From positions 4,322,532 to 4,386,531 of the forward strand of contig JARUPZ010000025.1 in assembly GCA_031213475.1 (NCBI GenBank): 64,000 nucleotides of DNA, written 5' to 3'. Under the pieces are notes generated by a model that made no database searches, was not told where the DNA came from, and was given only the letters and a program-made list of their open reading frames with translations. Position numbers and translations under genes: made by a program. This document shows, one piece after another, positions 26,921 to 39,200 of this stretch; within the stretch, counting starts at the first letter, position 1; every line of letters starts with the position of its first letter. The DNA comes from Nereocystis luetkeana (Eukaryota > Sar > Phaeophyceae > Laminariales > Laminariaceae).

Positions 26921-27453
26921 GTATGTAGTCTGCGTTCCCATCACGATCAATTTCATTGGTTCGAGTCTGGCCGGGTGCCTACTCGCAGAGATTTTGTACT
27001 GCAAAAAAAAAATTGATTTGGGAGAGGCCGAGAGCACGAGTAAGCAAAAAAAAATGACAGCCGACGAGCGGTGGGAATGCTGGCCCCTATGCGCGATAAA
27101 TAATGAAGGCACGTGTAGGGAGAAACAGGAGGGTTGACACCTGTGACCCCGTCTTGTCCACGAGATCGCGCAGGATGTGAAGAACGCAGCTGGAACTCGC
27201 GAACGCATTTCGACGTGCCCCTTAATCCCTCCGTATTTGGCTGGTCGTAGCAAAGATGCCCACTGTTGTCGGTCGTTCTTCGACATGTTTGTCGGCTTAG
27301 TCGTCGGGCACCACCAGTGTAGAGGAACGCGTGATGTTGCCAACCTATAGCCTACCCCTTTCATCGTATTGAAAAAACGCACGTATATATGTATATATAT
27401 ATCTTAAATGTTTGGTCTTGCATCTATTGATTCCAAACAATCGCTCACTGCAG
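26921..27453. other. Spacer before locus B
   Basis: A 154-codon reverse frame (26918-27382) with an ATG start covers most of this stretch but overlaps the end of the preceding mobile element and shows no known domain. No haloperoxidase exon 11 relic was found here. A short AT-rich tract at 27382-27403 precedes exon 12 of locus B. Confidence 0.4.
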
Positions 27454-28731
27454 GCTCTTGTCGGACTTGAGAGGGGCTCTGGCTGCTTCAACGACCCCGT
27501 GTTCCCCGATGACGAAGGGTTGACCCTGCTGCCCTACGAAGGCTGCCTGACGTACGAGGGAGAACTCAACAGAACAGCCGGGAACCTCGCGCTCAGCAGG
27601 CGGGTTCGGAGGCAATGGGCGCTTCGCATCTGGGCAACAGTATCAAACCGGTTTGTCCTAGTATCACTTAATGCGTGGTATTGTAGACATGTTCCCTGCC
27701 TCGTACAGGTGGTTTGGTTCTATCACACGAGGCCTGAAGCACGATAGTGCCGTTTCAAAGCATTGAGTCGGAAAATGGGTGCGTTCGGTTTTCGACGCTC
27801 GTTTTCCGGACGACGGTTAGGATGCCTAAGACAAACCTTGAATTTTCGGGAAACCACATATTTCCGGATATTGGCAACCACTCCGTTCTAGAACAAAAAC
27901 TAGGACTAAAACCTGAGCGCACCCGTGTGTGAACTCAACGTTCGTTATCCGAAGATGGCCAGACGGGAGCAAGCCCAGAACACTATATCACCGAAACTAA
28001 AGTACAAGTTCGGGGAGCGATATCAAACACGACCTACGGTACAAAGAACAGCCAAAATATTTCCCTTTTTACTCTCAGTACTTGGGGTTTTTTACTATGC
28101 CCCCCCCGTAGTTTGTAATACGTACAACATGGTAAGACACAGATATAACACCGAGGTATCACGCGGAAACGTTTCGTAATTAGGTGCGTGGAAAAGTGAG
28201 TATCGTCTACCTTTGCCCTCATTCGTCGCTTCTACTGGAGGGTCTACAGCACACAGTTGTCGGTTTGGTACTTTGTGCATCGTGGCAGCGGTGACACACA
28301 CACTCGTGCTTTTATAAATATTTTCCGTCTCTGCCCGGGGAATGGACGGTGTCCACTGGAGGTTCAACAGCGAGGAAGGACTTATCCTCGGAGAAACCAT
28401 CGATGTGAGGCATTCTCCAGCAGGTAACCACACGCACACGGAATACATCAGAATAATGAGCAATGCGATACGCCACGACGATTCAAGTTTGCGGACAAAG
28501 GGGATCGGCACGACGGCTTACAGGTAATTCGCTATTCACGAACCAAGATGCACAATCCTGATCCTGGCTCACAATTCTCCGAGCTGATCCGTCCGGCTTC
28601 TGCTCGTGTATTGCGTTTTGTATCTGCAGGAGGTCTGGCAACTGCCGGAGGGCGAGGCATACGAGTTCCGCCTCATGTCAGGCGAAGTCATCAGGCTCGA
28701 ACAGGACGGGTCTCACTACTTGTATGGTTAG
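27454..28731 (+). pseudogene. 3' fragment of a vanadium-dependent haloperoxidase, locus B (exons 12-14)
   Basis: Only three exons are present. Exon 12 (27454-27599) reads ALVGLERGSGCFNDPVF onward and is fully open, but its donor is GC instead of GT. Exon 13 (28338-28423) carries GMDGVHWRFNSEEG with the catalytic His, but the acceptor AG has become CG and one extra base shifts the frame near its end. Exon 14 (from 28630) reads EVWQLPEGEAYEFRLMSG, then meets TAG at 28729-28731; homology goes on to about 28760. Sequence just after exon 12 resembles the matching intron of locus D, so this copy split from the C/D type and not from A. Exons 1-11 are absent upstream, so it arose by partial duplication or 5' deletion. 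It lacks the PSGH exon and cannot make an active enzyme. Confidence 0.88.
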
Positions 28732-30768
28732 GAGTTCCACGGGGACTCTTATATGTGGCCGACTACTGCCAAAGCTCAACTGGAGCCAGAGTATTCCTTG
28801 CAGAAATAGTTGTGATTGATGGGTTTAAGCGGCCAATGTCCGCCTGAAATATTACTAACATATATCTATTTTTTCATCGACGACAAAGTGTGTGTGTTTT
28901 AATGGTTGTCGGGGAAAGCGCATACACCCTGTACAACATCTGTTCACCGAGGTTCGTCTTGCGGCGGTGTGTACCGTATATTCCATTAGTCTGCACTGTT
29001 CTTACGGTTGTCGGAATTGTGAGATCTTCCTGTGTCACTTTGCGCACCGAGGTGCCTCTCTCTTGTGAACGTAAAGTGTAATATTTTGGCAAGAAACGCG
29101 GAAGTCAACTCCAAACGGCCCCGTGGCCTGCATTCGGGGCGTAGATATATATTTCCTCCATAGCTCATTCCTGCTAGGTATATCAGTTTTTGACACGTGG
29201 GTGTGCGGGTGGGGGTAACAAACCTATTTAAGGTGAGAAGGAGAACAGAAGTACTACAGCGAACGTTTGATGGCGCCTTCGCGCCTTAATTGTTGAGGTT
29301 TCGCGATTGCCTCGCATACTGTACTTACCTGCCGTGTATTGCGTACAGTACAAGCAACGCGAAGTACATTCCGACACTTACTCGCTCGACAATCCGCAGA
29401 AGAACTTATACGGCAACCAAGTTTGTGAGAATCAGCCAAACACGCTATATGAACTAGGTATCTAGAATATAGAGTCGGTATTCCACTCGGTCGCGAGGTG
29501 TATAGCCAGTGTATCTGACCCAACTAGTGCTGATGCGCTGCAACGCTCCTTGGGAACTGGGGGCGGTGCGGCCCTTAGGCTGTGCTTGCCGTGCAGAAAT
29601 AAGGGATGTATCCGGGCTTCCACGGCCGATTCCATCTGGGGATGGAGTACCGACGAGGAGTGTTGTGTACAAGAGGTTTCCAAGAGAGGAAGGTGTAGTA
29701 GTGGTCGCCCAGAAGCACACATGGGACACGTTTTGGTCCGAAGTGATGCTGTGGTGGATTTGTACTTCTTGCTGAGGGAGTAGAAGACTTCCGATACATA
29801 AGTTAGGCTGGTATCCCCGTCCGCGAAGAGTGCTTGGGCTCCACCGTACCAAGATTTCGTGCATAATTTTAGCTCTAGGTTGTAAGTGCTGGCCTTGATT
29901 GATGGCGTGCGATGTCCCTGGAAATCAACGCGACCCTGCCAGTGTACCAAAGTACGGCCCTAAACCGTGGGATCTTCATTAATGCATTTAATACACTCCC
30001 AGATAAAGTATATAAGAAGAGTGAACCAGGGCATCAGGTGGCAGCGTGTATTGCCGGCGTGGTTCCCTTTGGTCAGCAATGAAAAGCTGCTTGGGAGCTC
30101 ATGTGCGTAATAATGTGCGTAATTTTTTCGCCCCAGGCATGGGTACTAGGTTTCAGAAGGGATTGGTTTGTTTGCCTAACAGCTTTCGAAGCTCGTTTAT
30201 ATTTTTGTTTATAAGGATTACGCCTGACGTCCGATACCATTACACTCCGGCCATCGTGTGAGTTTGCCGGTTCGCGTCTCGCTATCTGCGTCTTACGACG
30301 GAAGTGGCCGCAATTGGCTTACGGCACCGACGATAGCGAGCATAGACATTTTGTTGAACATACCTTATACTTGGTATACTAGTAGTAGTAGCAAATGAAC
30401 GCTGAGATCTGCGCGATTGTAGTTTGGTGTATAGTCACTGTGCTCGAGCACGAGTCTACACCCAAGCTTTATCGTAATCCATTAAAAACCGGTTTCCTAC
30501 GAGACTACAATATTATGAATAGCCGGTTCTCTCGGCGGCTTTGTATGCTCTACGTTTTTTTTGTGTTATCAGAACGTTGAGAATGCTGAAAGGGAATTAC
30601 CCCCCCCGTAAGGATGGTGTGTGCGTGTTACCGACATGATCAAGTGACGGCCAAGCAGAATAGGTCACTCTTCTCCGACCTCTCATAATTGCTTTCTACA
30701 TCATGATACCCTGCATTTATCTTGTTCCCACCCGATGGCCACATGAGGACCTGTGCAAGTTAGGCGTT

Positions 30769-31004
30769 CTACTATAGAGCTTCACCCTAATGTTTTCGGG
30801 CCTCCTCACTCACGGAGCTCCATACCTCACCCGAAAACGTTCTAGGGCAAAACACGAATTAATTGCATCCCGATGAATAATCCTATGGCGTTAGTATACG
30901 AACACGTCTTATTTTGAAAACAAGATCAGCCTTCCGACCAATTCGGGTTAAGGAACCCCGTCATTCAGGACACATCTTACAGAATATACGCCCCCTCTAA
31001 CGTT
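30769..31004 (+). mobile_element. MITE family 2, forward copy
   Basis: It shares with the copy at 41404-41640 the left end (CTACTATAGAGCTTCACCCT), GGAGCTCCATACCTCACCCG, AATTGCATCCCGATGAA, and a right end CCTCTAACGTTG close to CCTCTATCGTAG. The two copies have nearly equal length (236 and 237 bp). Confidence 0.7.
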
Positions 31005-31179
31005 GAACGGGTGCACTATCTAGTTGATATTATTATCACAAGCGATCTTCACAGACACTTCGGTGCCACCTCTGATGTCTCTCTTCACGGAGATAGAGCC
31101 TCGACACGCATCCTTTTGTGAACCCGACTTTACGACAGAAATGCCCCATTCATCATTTTTTTCACCCTTAGTCTCCGGG

Positions 31180-31554
31180 TTAGGGGTGTTTCGCCTTGGA
31201 CGTACTATACGGCCATGTCTTTACCGCTTTCAAGCGAAACATTGCCTTTGCTCTTGTACAGCCTGATGTCATAGTATACTTTTTGGAGTCGGCCACGAGG
31301 TCTTTCCAGGTGAGCGCTCTCGACACAAACCTCCCGGCCCCCGAGCCGTTTTCGACGTATACCACTATCGATTTGTCGTTAGTTACCCGCACTCGTCGCT
31401 TAGGGTATATCTCGCCCGATTCTCCGCATCGCGCTTGTAGCGTTTGCGTAGTTCCTATCCCGCCGCTTCTTATTAGTATCGGGGTCTTCGGCTGCTTGAT
31501 TTTCCCACGTCGCCAACTACCATCGAATGGGGTGCCGCCGTTTAGCCCAAACTG
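31180..31554 (-). other. Open frame with a possible doublecortin-like segment
   Basis: A 124-codon stop-free frame without an upstream ATG, so an exon or relic. Its second half reads KSIVVYVENGSGAGRFVSR and then TWKDLVADSKKYTMTSG. This fits the layout of doublecortin repeats: a beta strand, the NG turn, a basic stretch, then W-x-x-LL-x-D with a helix. Doublecortin domains bind microtubules. The match is by eye only and the downstream part of the domain is unclear. No neighbouring exon was identified. Confidence 0.3.
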
Positions 31555-33870
31555 TCACTGGGACCGACCGATAGTTTCACCTCTAAAATAACTACCAAAC
31601 GCCATGTTGCTTCGACAACGTGACAGAAACATAGGTCTATAGCACGGGATTGATTGTCGATGTTCAAGCGTACCTTTCGTTTTACATACCAATGTTTTAG
31701 GGTTGTAAAGAATTACCGTAGGTTATTCGAACGAGAAAACACCAGGCAGTTGCCGGTGCTCCACTATGGCCCAGTGTGTCACCAACGTGAACTCGTCGCG
31801 TTCTTATCGGAGGTTACCTGCAAACCTTAAGGCAAGCTATTTACATCGACCAGCAAAGACTGATCTGCAGGACTTCACATTCCACCCACCACTCGGTGTA
31901 GTTGCTTGCTGTAGTGGCTGTTCTTGATGTTGTAATCGTTTGTTCCCTATCCAAGTGTTCCGAGCTTTCATCCGGACTGGCTCGGCTATTCGAGTGTAGG
32001 CGACGCAACACACCATGTGTCTCCCCAGAATGAAGTTGACTCGGAATGCCCAAACGTATTTCCGACCGCTGACAGATTCGTAGGCCCGACTTAGTGGAGT
32101 AGGAGACACAAGAGAACCCGCCCCTTCGCCAAGAGGCTTTCCGTTGCGAGTTGTGGTGTATTGTTTGCCGGCCGGCGATCAGTATCATCTCGCAAGACGA
32201 TTGTAATACGCTTACGCTAAGGCGTGTTTCCTGATATCCGTGAGGTTGATCAGTTCCTTCATCAACTGCGGCCATGGTACAAAAGAAAAGCAGCTCCTAT
32301 CCAGCGTATATTCCAGGAAGGGTCTTGAACAAGAAATTTTTCACGAACAGCCCAATTGTCGCTTTTGAGATCATCTTATTCGGAATCATCGGCGAGTATA
32401 CGACTAATGTGTAAGCATGGACATTCCTACTTGACCGACAACGCGGTTACCGACGCTGAGGATTGGGAAAGGAGCATAAGACAGCACAGTCGTAGAACTT
32501 AAGCCCCTTGGTTATTTTCGGCGGTTCCATTAGTCGAGGGGGGTGTTACATAGGTGATACCCCTGGAGTCCGATTAGCCTTAGGGATACCGGTGTGGACG
32601 CGTGGGTGACTCGCTTTCCTCGCGCGGAAGCAACACCTCAGCTGTCATCATGCGAGTAAATATTGCGACACCATGACGCTCGTAAACCCGGAAAGTGCGC
32701 TATGACCCCTCCCGTTTCCGGTAGCTACTGTCCAAGTTATAGCCGGCAACACCTTTGGCACAAATATTTTCATTTGATCTAATACCCCTGCTTCTCAGCG
32801 CTTACGTGTACACTATCGAGCCCACGACGCTCAGTCACTCCGGCCTCATCCGGTTCGTCGTTTTCTCTTTACTTTTCAGTACCGAGCATGGTCACTGCTG
32901 ACAAGATTGGGCATACGTACACGCCAAGTGAAACACATGAGCAAATTGAAGCTCTTCTTCCTGGAACCTGTAAGCACACAAGAAGCTAACCTTTGTTTTT
33001 GCTTTAGGATTGACTCCCGTTCGAGCGTCACGCTCCGCTCTTCTCCTTGTTATTGCTGCGGAGGCTGAGCGGTGTTACGTTCTTTGACCACAAGCTACAA
33101 CTACCCTCCGGTGTGATACATCTGAAAACAGTCGCTTGAAGTGGTTGCCCAATCTTCCTTGAAGGAGGGGAAACACCAAGATCGAACCTAGCCCACTACT
33201 CCCTCCGGCTACCGTTTGGCCGGCCCACCTCTGCCCTAACCCTGAATCGGGGAACTGTTTCCCATGGAGTTGTTTTCGGGCCATCTGAAAATACTATGCA
33301 CCAACTGGTTTTCCACTTCGCAGATGTACTTAGCAACGTGACACCAACCACTTGGTGTCTCAATGCGTCTGGGTCGTCTCTTGAAACACACCCACGCGTG
33401 TATCGGGAGGGTCCATCTAACAGTCGACTCATGACCCCGCACAAACGTTGTATCCACGCATAACGATGGGTTTACCGGTGGTCGTTACTGGCTAGAGTTA
33501 CTGCTATATCATATAGACCACGACGACCACGACGCGATGCTCTTCGACGTTCATCGAGACTGCGCTCTAGCTTCGTGTTTTTTATTTTCAAGCATGACCG
33601 CAGGTTTATAGTGTTATTGCCAGGATACCACACGCTTGGCCCAGTCCTCGCCTGTCCTATCGGAACCCAGATTGAAGGGAAGAGTGCAGTACACGTCCTC
33701 GAAAACGAGTTCGATACGTTCCCTGTTGTGGTCGGTATGGAATCCACTAAGCAGTGTTTCGAATGAACGACTGGAGATTCGTTTTAAACCCAGGATTCCG
33801 AAAAAGGGAACAAGGAGACGCAAAGGGATGTGTATATTACATCATTAGTCGAAATATTTAATGAACACAT

Positions 33871-34065
33871 TCAAAACAGAAATATCTGCGCACCCGCAGC
33901 TGCCGCCAGCACCGCTGCCAACCAGATGATTTCACGGGAAACCGCTGCAAACATGGCAGCAGCCAAGACATTTGTGGGTTTGGCTTCTTGTTTGTGATAC
34001 CGAGCGGTTCGTCCGGTTTTTTGTTTACGTCCTGCCTCGCTTTTGCTCTTCTTGAGTGAGGGCAT
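33871..34065 (-). CDS. Possible small tail-anchored membrane protein, 64 residues
   Basis: An ATG-started frame ends in TGA. The first 30 residues are strongly basic (MPSLKKSKSEAGRKQKTGRT), followed by a hydrophobic stretch of about 30 residues with one Arg-Glu break (VLAAAMFAAV, then IIWLAAVLAAAAGAQIFLF) reaching the C-terminus. Basic head plus C-terminal membrane helix is the pattern of small tail-anchored ER or mitochondrial proteins, but I do not recognise a family. The ordered composition is unusual for chance. Expression is unknown. Confidence 0.35.
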   Translation of the reverse strand: MPSLKKSKSEAGRKQKTGRTARYHKQEAKPTNVLAAAMFAAVSREIIWLAAVLAAAAGAQIFLF

Positions 34066-36218
34066 GGATGAAGTCTTATTCCTGTCGTTTTCCTTGCCTT
34101 TCCGGGTATCGTTTTTTATATCTGGTATTCGTCGACTCCCGTGGCTACATCTGTACGATACATGGCTGATTTGACGGCCAGACGTCCTTGACCGCGGAAG
34201 CTTTACAAGGCTGGTTTGAGCGCGAGCCTATCATGAGTCGGCGTTCAGGTTTCTTCTCGTTTTCGAAACACAACCTGATTCCAACGTGTCGCCTACCTGA
34301 CGATTACCGAAGGTTGGGAGCTCGAGAATATTATGTGGTTAGATTCCCTCGCCTACCCGACAAAGTCGTGTACTGCACAGGAGATTCTGTGAGGGCCGAC
34401 ATGAGCTGCTACTGCGTGTAAAAGTGTGGAGCGACACAACATTCATCGACTCGCCTCTTGGCTAGGGGAAAAAAAACATATACGACACCTGCACCGATGT
34501 AGGACTATTTAGCCTGTGTCATGTGCAAATTGCGCCGAATACCCTCAAACAAAAGCCACCTGACGGGTCAAACCCGAGCCACGGCCAGGGTCTCTTGAGG
34601 TCCAATGTCCGACGCCATTGTCACCATAGACCGGCATACCGGCCCTCATATAGGACAGCATACGCGCCACGTGACATTGAAGCCTGTCCACACGGGTGAA
34701 AAACTAATTCCATGACGAAAATGGATACCCATAAGCGCCGTGGTCTGTCGTGTTCATTGGACACTGGGCGAAGACAGCCTCTGTGGTCGCTGCACCATTT
34801 GGACGCCAGCGTTGTGGTTCTTTATACCTAACCAACAGCTCATCCTTTTGATTTATTGGGTATTGCAGAGCGCCGGGGTCCGATTTCGGAACAAAACAAC
34901 AGTTTGTGGCTGGTGATTACCAGGTTACTAGTCCAAACATTCACGAGTACATGTGGTCGTGAAACTATACCCGGGGGAACAAGAAGTGCTGCAAAGTTAA
35001 CCCTCTTCACGGTTCCTGGACACTGTACAAGCCGATTGCTGACGCCCGCCACATTCGAAAATGCAACCACGGACGACCAGAGAAAGGGGTTGGTACAATG
35101 CACGACCAGGAGCGTACCTGGTACAGCCCAAGGCTACAAATGTTGTTTCCCCGAACTGTAAACGCAGGCAGGAGAGGCGGTAGAGGGTACGTGTTGCCTG
35201 TTGCTCAGACCAAGAATGTGTCGCTGAGGGGACATTTCCACCACGGAACTCCCAAATATCAAACATCCCTTAATTACTTTGTCAACGTATCGTATTTCTG
35301 CCTTTTCTACATACTCAATCGCAGTACTCTATCCGATATCACTAGTTGTCAACACTACAGTATATCACACCAGGGAATATTCCACGGCACCTTCTTTATG
35401 GATTCACCTCACACCTGACTCTCTTGAAAACTCTCGGTTTATCACGCACCGTGTCATTACTCCATCCGCATGTGGATGGTGGTCTCTGAGGAATGCTGTG
35501 CCCCGTACGGTCTCGGCGTGAAACCGCGACCTGGGTGAGTACCTAGCCACTTTTGGAGTAATCGCTGTCACGGGGTTTACGTCCAATGTTTCCTAAGCTC
35601 GAATACTTGCTCAAGAGCCATATGAAATTAGACGCTACCCTTGACTCAGCGCGCGCCTCAGGACGAAGTTACAAACGCCTGCCCCCTGCCCTCCGTATTC
35701 CATCTCCGAAACCAAAGACATCTCGCTGGCCTACGTAGGCACTACAAACGTTGAAGCACCCTTCCAGTGTACAACAGCAAATATTTTCGCTACTCCGATT
35801 GGAACTGCCACCGATACCTCCGTGTCGAGTGATAGATGTCGGTAGTTTACGAGCACAACTACGGGGCGTAAGAGCGCATCAGGGTTTTAGCGATCTACGA
35901 TCGACATGGGATCGAGATTAACTAAAACGCAAGCAAGGGGGCAGTGTCAGCGGTTCTCGCCACACGGAGAGGACGATACTACCGTTTTGTTTGGACGGCA
36001 GATATAAGAGAGAAGTACACCACAGTACTGAATACACCCACGACTACAAACTCCCACCGTGCCGTCGAAAGACGTGGGAGGGATAAAATGGTAACTCAAT
36101 AAGTATACAGCCTCTTGTCAGGTGACGAACGCACAGATTCGGATACTATCGTTCTCGGCCATTGGGTATTATTTTTAATGCCCGTTAATGGAAAGGAAGA
36201 GTTCGGGCCCAGGCCTTG

Positions 36219-39200
36219 TCAGCACGCGGCGACTCCCATGAACGAGTCACCCCAGCATTTGACACCGTCCAAGGAGAAGGAGCCGTCTTGTTCAAGCTTA
36301 ATGGTTTGGCCTGCCATGAGGCGGAACTCGTATGCCTCGCCTTCCGGTAGTTCCGCAACTTCCTGCAAACACGGATCCCAGCACACGAAGGGAGGGCAGC
36401 CCGTGACGTACGGGGTGAGTTCCCGCAGATCCCGGCATCGATGGGTTCGTCTGCGCATGTACCTCGTACTTGGTTTGTACGGTTGCGCTAGTTCACCTGC
36501 TGCAGAATGCGCACTCCGATGGTTTCTCCTAGAATAAGTCCCTCCTCGCTGTCGAACCTCCAGTGCACGCCGTCCATCCCCCTGGCAGAGACGGCAAAAT
36601 TTAAAATAGTTCGCGTTACCGTTGGCAAGATGCAAACTATACCGTGTACGTTTTGCTATGTACTTGGTGGCGATGACCATCCGGTAGAGACAGGTGCGAC
36701 GGGCTGCCATACACATGAAACGTCTCGCTCTAAAATTCTCGCGGAGGGGGTTCTCGGATACTGTAAGACCCGGCATGGAAGGTACCATTTTTCTAGAAAA
36801 TGTACAATGTTAAGCGGTCGCCCGGTGAGAAGTCTAAAACAAATATACAGGCCATTTTTACCGTCGCACGCGTCAAGTGAAACTGCTGCTGCTGGTGCTG
36901 CTGCAGGTGGTGCCGCTACTGCTGGTGCTGGCGCTGCTCGTTTGTGGTGATGCTACGAAGAGACATGGTTGTCCCCCGGACGCGGAGGCGCCCACACGTT
37001 AGCGTGTACCTTCCGAGCGCGATGTTTCCGGCCATTTTGTTGAGCTCTCCCTCGTACGTCAGGCAGCCGTCGTAGGGCAAAAGGGCCAACCCGTCGTCGT
37101 CGGGGAACACAGGGTTGTTGAAGCAGTGATAGCCTCTCTCCAGTCCGACCAGACCCTGCGGCATGTCGATGTTTTTGATATTGAGATTCTTCACTCATCG
37201 AGAGGGTAATGCATCATGCGGCTGCGGTTTCTGACATACGTGTGTATACTCACTAATAGACAATCAAACCGCGTGCCGCTACGCTACCGGTGACGCAGGA
37301 CTAAGGGTCGACCTTAACGACGAGTGTTGTTCACTTTTTTTCGGTATTTCCCTTAAATATTTTTGGGAAAAGTTGAAAAACTTCACCCCCCCAAAAACGT
37401 CGCGACGAGTTTTTCAGGGTTTTTCAGGAAATTTAGGTACAAGGCCGTAGAGGATCGGGCAATCCCAACGCTCGAGCTGTGCCATCACTTGCGAGCGCAC
37501 AAAGCTGACAGGTGTCGTTCCTAATGTCACTCGCAAGTCATGGCCGGACGCAGAAGGCGCATATAGCTTTCTGAGCTCTCGTGGCCGAGTTCACAAGGTG
37601 ACCGCACCGAGGTGGCCGACCGACTGAGCTCGGTGACAGCAAAAGCTGAGACTTTGTCGCTTTGGGCAACCGTTGGGCGTTGTTGCGTGATGAGTTGGTG
37701 ATGGATTTCACTCCCCAAGGCAACGACACCGGCCTACGAGTCAGGCCGTTGACTGTGGGGCCACCGCACGCATGCGTTCCGCGAGCGCAGCTGCTGTAGG
37801 GACGGTTCTGTGCCGGGTGGCGATGATTTCCCGAGCCAACGGAGGCATTTATTCGATAAGATTCAACCCTCGCTGAATTTAGTGAAATGCCCAATATTCA
37901 TTCAGGAAAAAAAGAAATACAATACGTGTCGTTAAGATCGACCCTAAGCTTGCTAACAGGTCAAGAGCAAGTACGATGGCGTGTGACTATTGCGTACGAC
38001 CTACTCGATAGTCAACGGTTGGGTGCATGCTGGAATCCTTCGCTAGGTCGTGTGGGGTTCTTTGCGGTGGGCTCCAAAACCATTCGGTGACGTTGCTTGG
38101 AGTGCTTCACCAATCCGTAGGAAACAATCCTTTTAGCTGAGTGAGAAACACTCAGGGATGCCGGCAATGCTCTCGACTCCGATTTCCTTAGCTGGGTCTG
38201 ACCATGTTTGGTAGATGGATCTGTTTGTAGCGGGTAGATGGATCTATGTGGGTATCCGGGGCTACATCCTCACCTTGAGGACCGTTGCGAAGGCTCCGTT
38301 CTGGACGGCGTGGCCAGCAGGGTAAGAGGGGTGCGCTGGCGACCCGTTAGCCGACGCCTGTCAGATGGAAACCCCAAAGAACGGGGTGCGTCGGCATATA
38401 TTCGACAAGTTCTACTTTTCTTTCGTGCAGCCGATTACGGAGCTCATGATATTACCGAAGTAAACATCGTAGAGCACGTTAGATTACATATCTTCGCAAA
38501 GGTGTTTACCACTTTGAACTTGTGGCCGCCGTTTCTCCATCTGAGGTTTGCTTTGTCCATAGGAGCATGTCAATGTTTCACAATGAGAAAAAATCTACGA
38601 AACGACAAGCCATTTGCCAATATAAACCCGTACGTATATGAGTACGGGACTCGTGCTCCCGCTGGAAGGTCGATATTAAGTCAGATATCTTGTGTCGGAA
38701 ATATACGCCAATGTTAAACCGGTGAAATGTACGCTCGGAGCCGGGTTTGGTATAACTCATGACCCTCACGACGCTGCGTACAGCTGCAATCACCTGGGAA
38801 AGCATGTGAGTGCGCGTGCCATTTGCGTTCAGCTCCGCGTTCCTTGCCGCGACCCTGTCTAGCAGTTCGGTGTTGTTAATAAGAGATGAGTGGAACTCCG
38901 TGTCGAGCTTGCCAAGTAGGACATTGTGGAGGGTTCCGGCGACGGCCTGTTACGTAGATAGATTCATCAACATCCAATATTATGGAGGTGGGGGGAGCAA
39001 TACAGCCAAGAGTGAGAACGGGTTCGTGTTTCTCGGTATGTTGTAGGCCCAGCAAAAACATCGCACACAGGGGGGATGCCAGAGGCCTAAATCCTTGATC
39101 GCAAGGACGGGAGATTTTGGTAGAGTAAACCATGGAATGAGAACGAACCGATATCGTCTGGCATCAACGGCTTTCAAAATGATCAATGCAACAGGGTCGG

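Larger units (their letters stand above)
28761..36218. other. Spacer between loci B and C, mostly unassigned
   Basis: Apart from the element at 30769, the frame at 31180-31554 and the small frame at 33871-34065, nothing is recognisable. Reverse frames at 29462-29950 (162 codons) and 31841-32275 (144 codons) overlap other open frames and have no known motif. Confidence 0.4.

Noticed and set aside
36363..36496. In-frame extension of exon 14 of gene C upstream (reading ELTPYVTGCPPFVCWDP)
   Set aside because: It is out of phase with exon 13, lacks an AG acceptor at its start, and loci A and B place the junction at the later TGCAG site; it is intron 13.
38238..38717. 159-codon forward frame
   Set aside because: It covers the antisense of exon 11 of gene C, whose sense strand carries the HPSYPAGH motif.
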